Below are positions 5,958 through 6,277 of a DNA stretch of 6,277 bases, in pieces (the first letter of the stretch is position 1; each line of letters opens with the position of its first letter). Under the pieces are notes generated by a model. That model searched no databases, was not told the DNA's origin, and saw only the letters and a list, made by a program, of their open reading frames with translations. A program made the translations under genes and the position numbers. The DNA comes from Spirochaeta sp. (lineage in GTDB: Bacteria > Spirochaetota > Spirochaetia > DSM-27196 > Alkalispirochaetaceae): contig SKHA01000231.1 of the NCBI GenBank assembly GCA_007117185.1, forward strand, positions 1-6,277, given 5' to 3'.

Positions 5958-5986
5958 ATTGTTGACCCGTTTTTTCCGCCCGTCAA
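5958..5986 (-). promoter_or_regulatory. predicted promoter of the FabH-like/transporter operon
   Basis: On the minus strand a -35-like TTGACG (5986-5981; five of six sigma-70 bases) and a -10-like AACAAT (5963-5958; four of six) are separated by exactly 17 bp. The projected start point is near 5951, an A, only about 4 nt before the ATG at 5947. This would make the mRNA nearly leaderless, which agrees with the missing ribosome binding site. Confidence 0.5.
5962..5986. promoter_or_regulatory. candidate operator: TTGAC / GTCAA inverted repeat over the minus-strand promoter
   Basis: TTGAC (5962-5966) and GTCAA (5982-5986) are 5-bp inverted arms separated by 15 bp. The right arm forms most of the predicted -35 box and the left arm touches the predicted -10 box of the operon promoter. 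A protein bound here would cover both elements. The arms are short, and the TTGAC overlap with a -35 consensus makes a chance match possible. Confidence 0.3.
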
Positions 5987-5989
5987 GGA

Positions 5990-6025
5990 AATTCTCCATC
6001 AAATCCGCGAAATACGAGGAGAATT
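5990..6025. promoter_or_regulatory. candidate operator: 8-bp inverted repeat in the divergent intergenic region
   Basis: AATTCTCC (5990-5997) and GGAGAATT (6018-6025) are perfect 8-bp inverted arms with a 20-bp spacer, lying between the two divergent promoters. The centre-to-centre distance of 28 bp is wider than one TetR-type half-site pair, so it may represent two separate binding sites or a stem. It is positioned to affect both directions. Confidence 0.35.
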
Positions 6026-6030
6026 CGACC

Positions 6031-6059
6031 TTTACGGAGACGTGAGGCGAGGTTACACT
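6031..6059 (+). promoter_or_regulatory. predicted promoter of the TetR-family gene
   Basis: A -35-like TTTACG (6031-6036) and a -10-like TACACT (6054-6059), each matching four of six sigma-70 consensus bases, are spaced by 17 bp. The projected start near 6066 gives a leader of about 44 nt to the ATG at 6110. The match is modest, but the position and spacing are right. Confidence 0.4.
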
Positions 6060-6069
6060 CTCAAGAGTG
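6056..6069. promoter_or_regulatory. candidate TetR-type operator palindrome
   Basis: CACTCT (6056-6061) and AGAGTG (6064-6069) are perfect 6-bp arms around a 2-nt centre, giving a 14-bp near-palindrome. It overlaps the predicted -10 box and start point of the tetR-like gene, the classic place for an autoregulatory TetR-family operator. A further GAGTG copy lies at 6073-6077. Binding by the adjacent regulator is inferred. Confidence 0.45.
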
Positions 6070-6109
6070 CAGGAGTGAATCATATCTCACCGGATTGGAG
6101 AAACTGACC

Positions 6110-6277
6110 ATGGCGCGGGAAGAACAACGACGAGCGACCCGGGATCGGCTGATAAACGCGGCGATCGAACTCCTGAGCCGAAAATGGCTCAGCGAGGTGT
6201 CTGTGGCGGATATCTGCCGTACCGCCGGGATGTCCAACGGCGTCTACTACCGCTACTTCTCCTCCAAGGAGGAGATC
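6110..6277 (+). CDS. TetR/AcrR-family transcriptional regulator, N-terminal part (truncated by window end)
   Basis: Fifty-six codons from the ATG at 6110 run open to the last base of the window, so the gene is cut and not broken. The visible part is the TetR DNA-binding domain: a basic, charged start (M-A-R-E-E-Q-R-R), helix 1 around 13-24 and then the helix-turn-helix S-V-A-D-I-C-R-T-A-G-M-S-N-G-V-Y-Y-R-Y-F (31-50) ending in S-S-K-E-E. GGAG lies 9 nt before the ATG, supporting this start. The ligand-binding domain is outside the window, so the inducer is unknown. TetR proteins usually repress themselves and a divergent operon; here the partner would be the FabH-like/transporter unit, an inference supported by the inverted repeats in the shared 162-bp region. 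Confidence 0.9.
   Translation, partial: MAREEQRRATRDRLINAAIELLSRKWLSEVSVADICRTAGMSNGVYYRYFSSKEEI

Noticed and set aside
1..6277. CRISPR arrays, insertion sequences, tRNA or rRNA genes
   Set aside because: No regularly spaced repeats, transposase motifs, terminal inverted repeats or RNA gene signatures were seen.

Overview
The window reads as a chromosomal segment of a moderately GC-rich diderm bacterium. A free-living spirochaete (Spirochaetales, such as Spirochaeta or Alkalispirochaeta) is my best guess. The main clue is the mature start of the periplasmic binding protein (Ala-Gly-Gly-Ser-Arg-Glu followed by an Ala/Pro stretch), a style common in exported spirochaete proteins. This placement is inference, not proof. 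No tRNA, rRNA, insertion sequence, CRISPR array or phage gene is visible.

Layout, right to left on the minus strand (direction of transcription): a divergent ketoacyl-ACP synthase III-like (FabH-like) enzyme (5947-4916), then a complete five-gene ABC importer of the hydrophobic/branched-chain amino acid (HAAT, Liv) type. The importer genes are the periplasmic binding protein (4852-3632), ATPase LivG (3562-2792), ATPase LivF (2808-2104), permease LivH (2081-1086) and permease LivM (1093-113). Gaps and overlaps are short (63 bp, 69 bp, 17-nt overlap, 22 bp, 8-nt overlap), so the six genes look like one transcription unit. A weak start of a further minus-strand gene may lie at positions 43-1, cut by the window edge. 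On the plus strand, diverging from the FabH-like gene, is the first 56 codons of a TetR-family regulator (6110 to the window end).

The 162-bp divergent intergenic region (5948-6109) holds a credible promoter in each direction and three separate inverted repeats. Two of them lie on or next to the predicted promoter elements, as expected for operators of the neighbouring TetR repressor. The predicted minus-strand promoter would give an almost leaderless mRNA for the FabH-like gene, which fits its lack of a Shine-Dalgarno sequence. A strong 10-bp GC hairpin without a U-tract sits between the binding-protein gene and livG. A smaller hairpin precedes the binding-protein gene. Both could tune transcript stability so that the binding protein is made in excess over the membrane parts.

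Working model (inference): a TetR-controlled unit couples uptake of a small carboxylate, amino acid or amide through a Liv-type importer to a cytoplasmic thiolase-fold condensing enzyme. The substrate cannot be read from sequence. The FabH-like protein keeps the nucleophilic Cys and the catalytic His but has His where FabH has its active-site Asn, so its chemistry may differ from fatty acid initiation. This pairing is the most interesting feature of the window.
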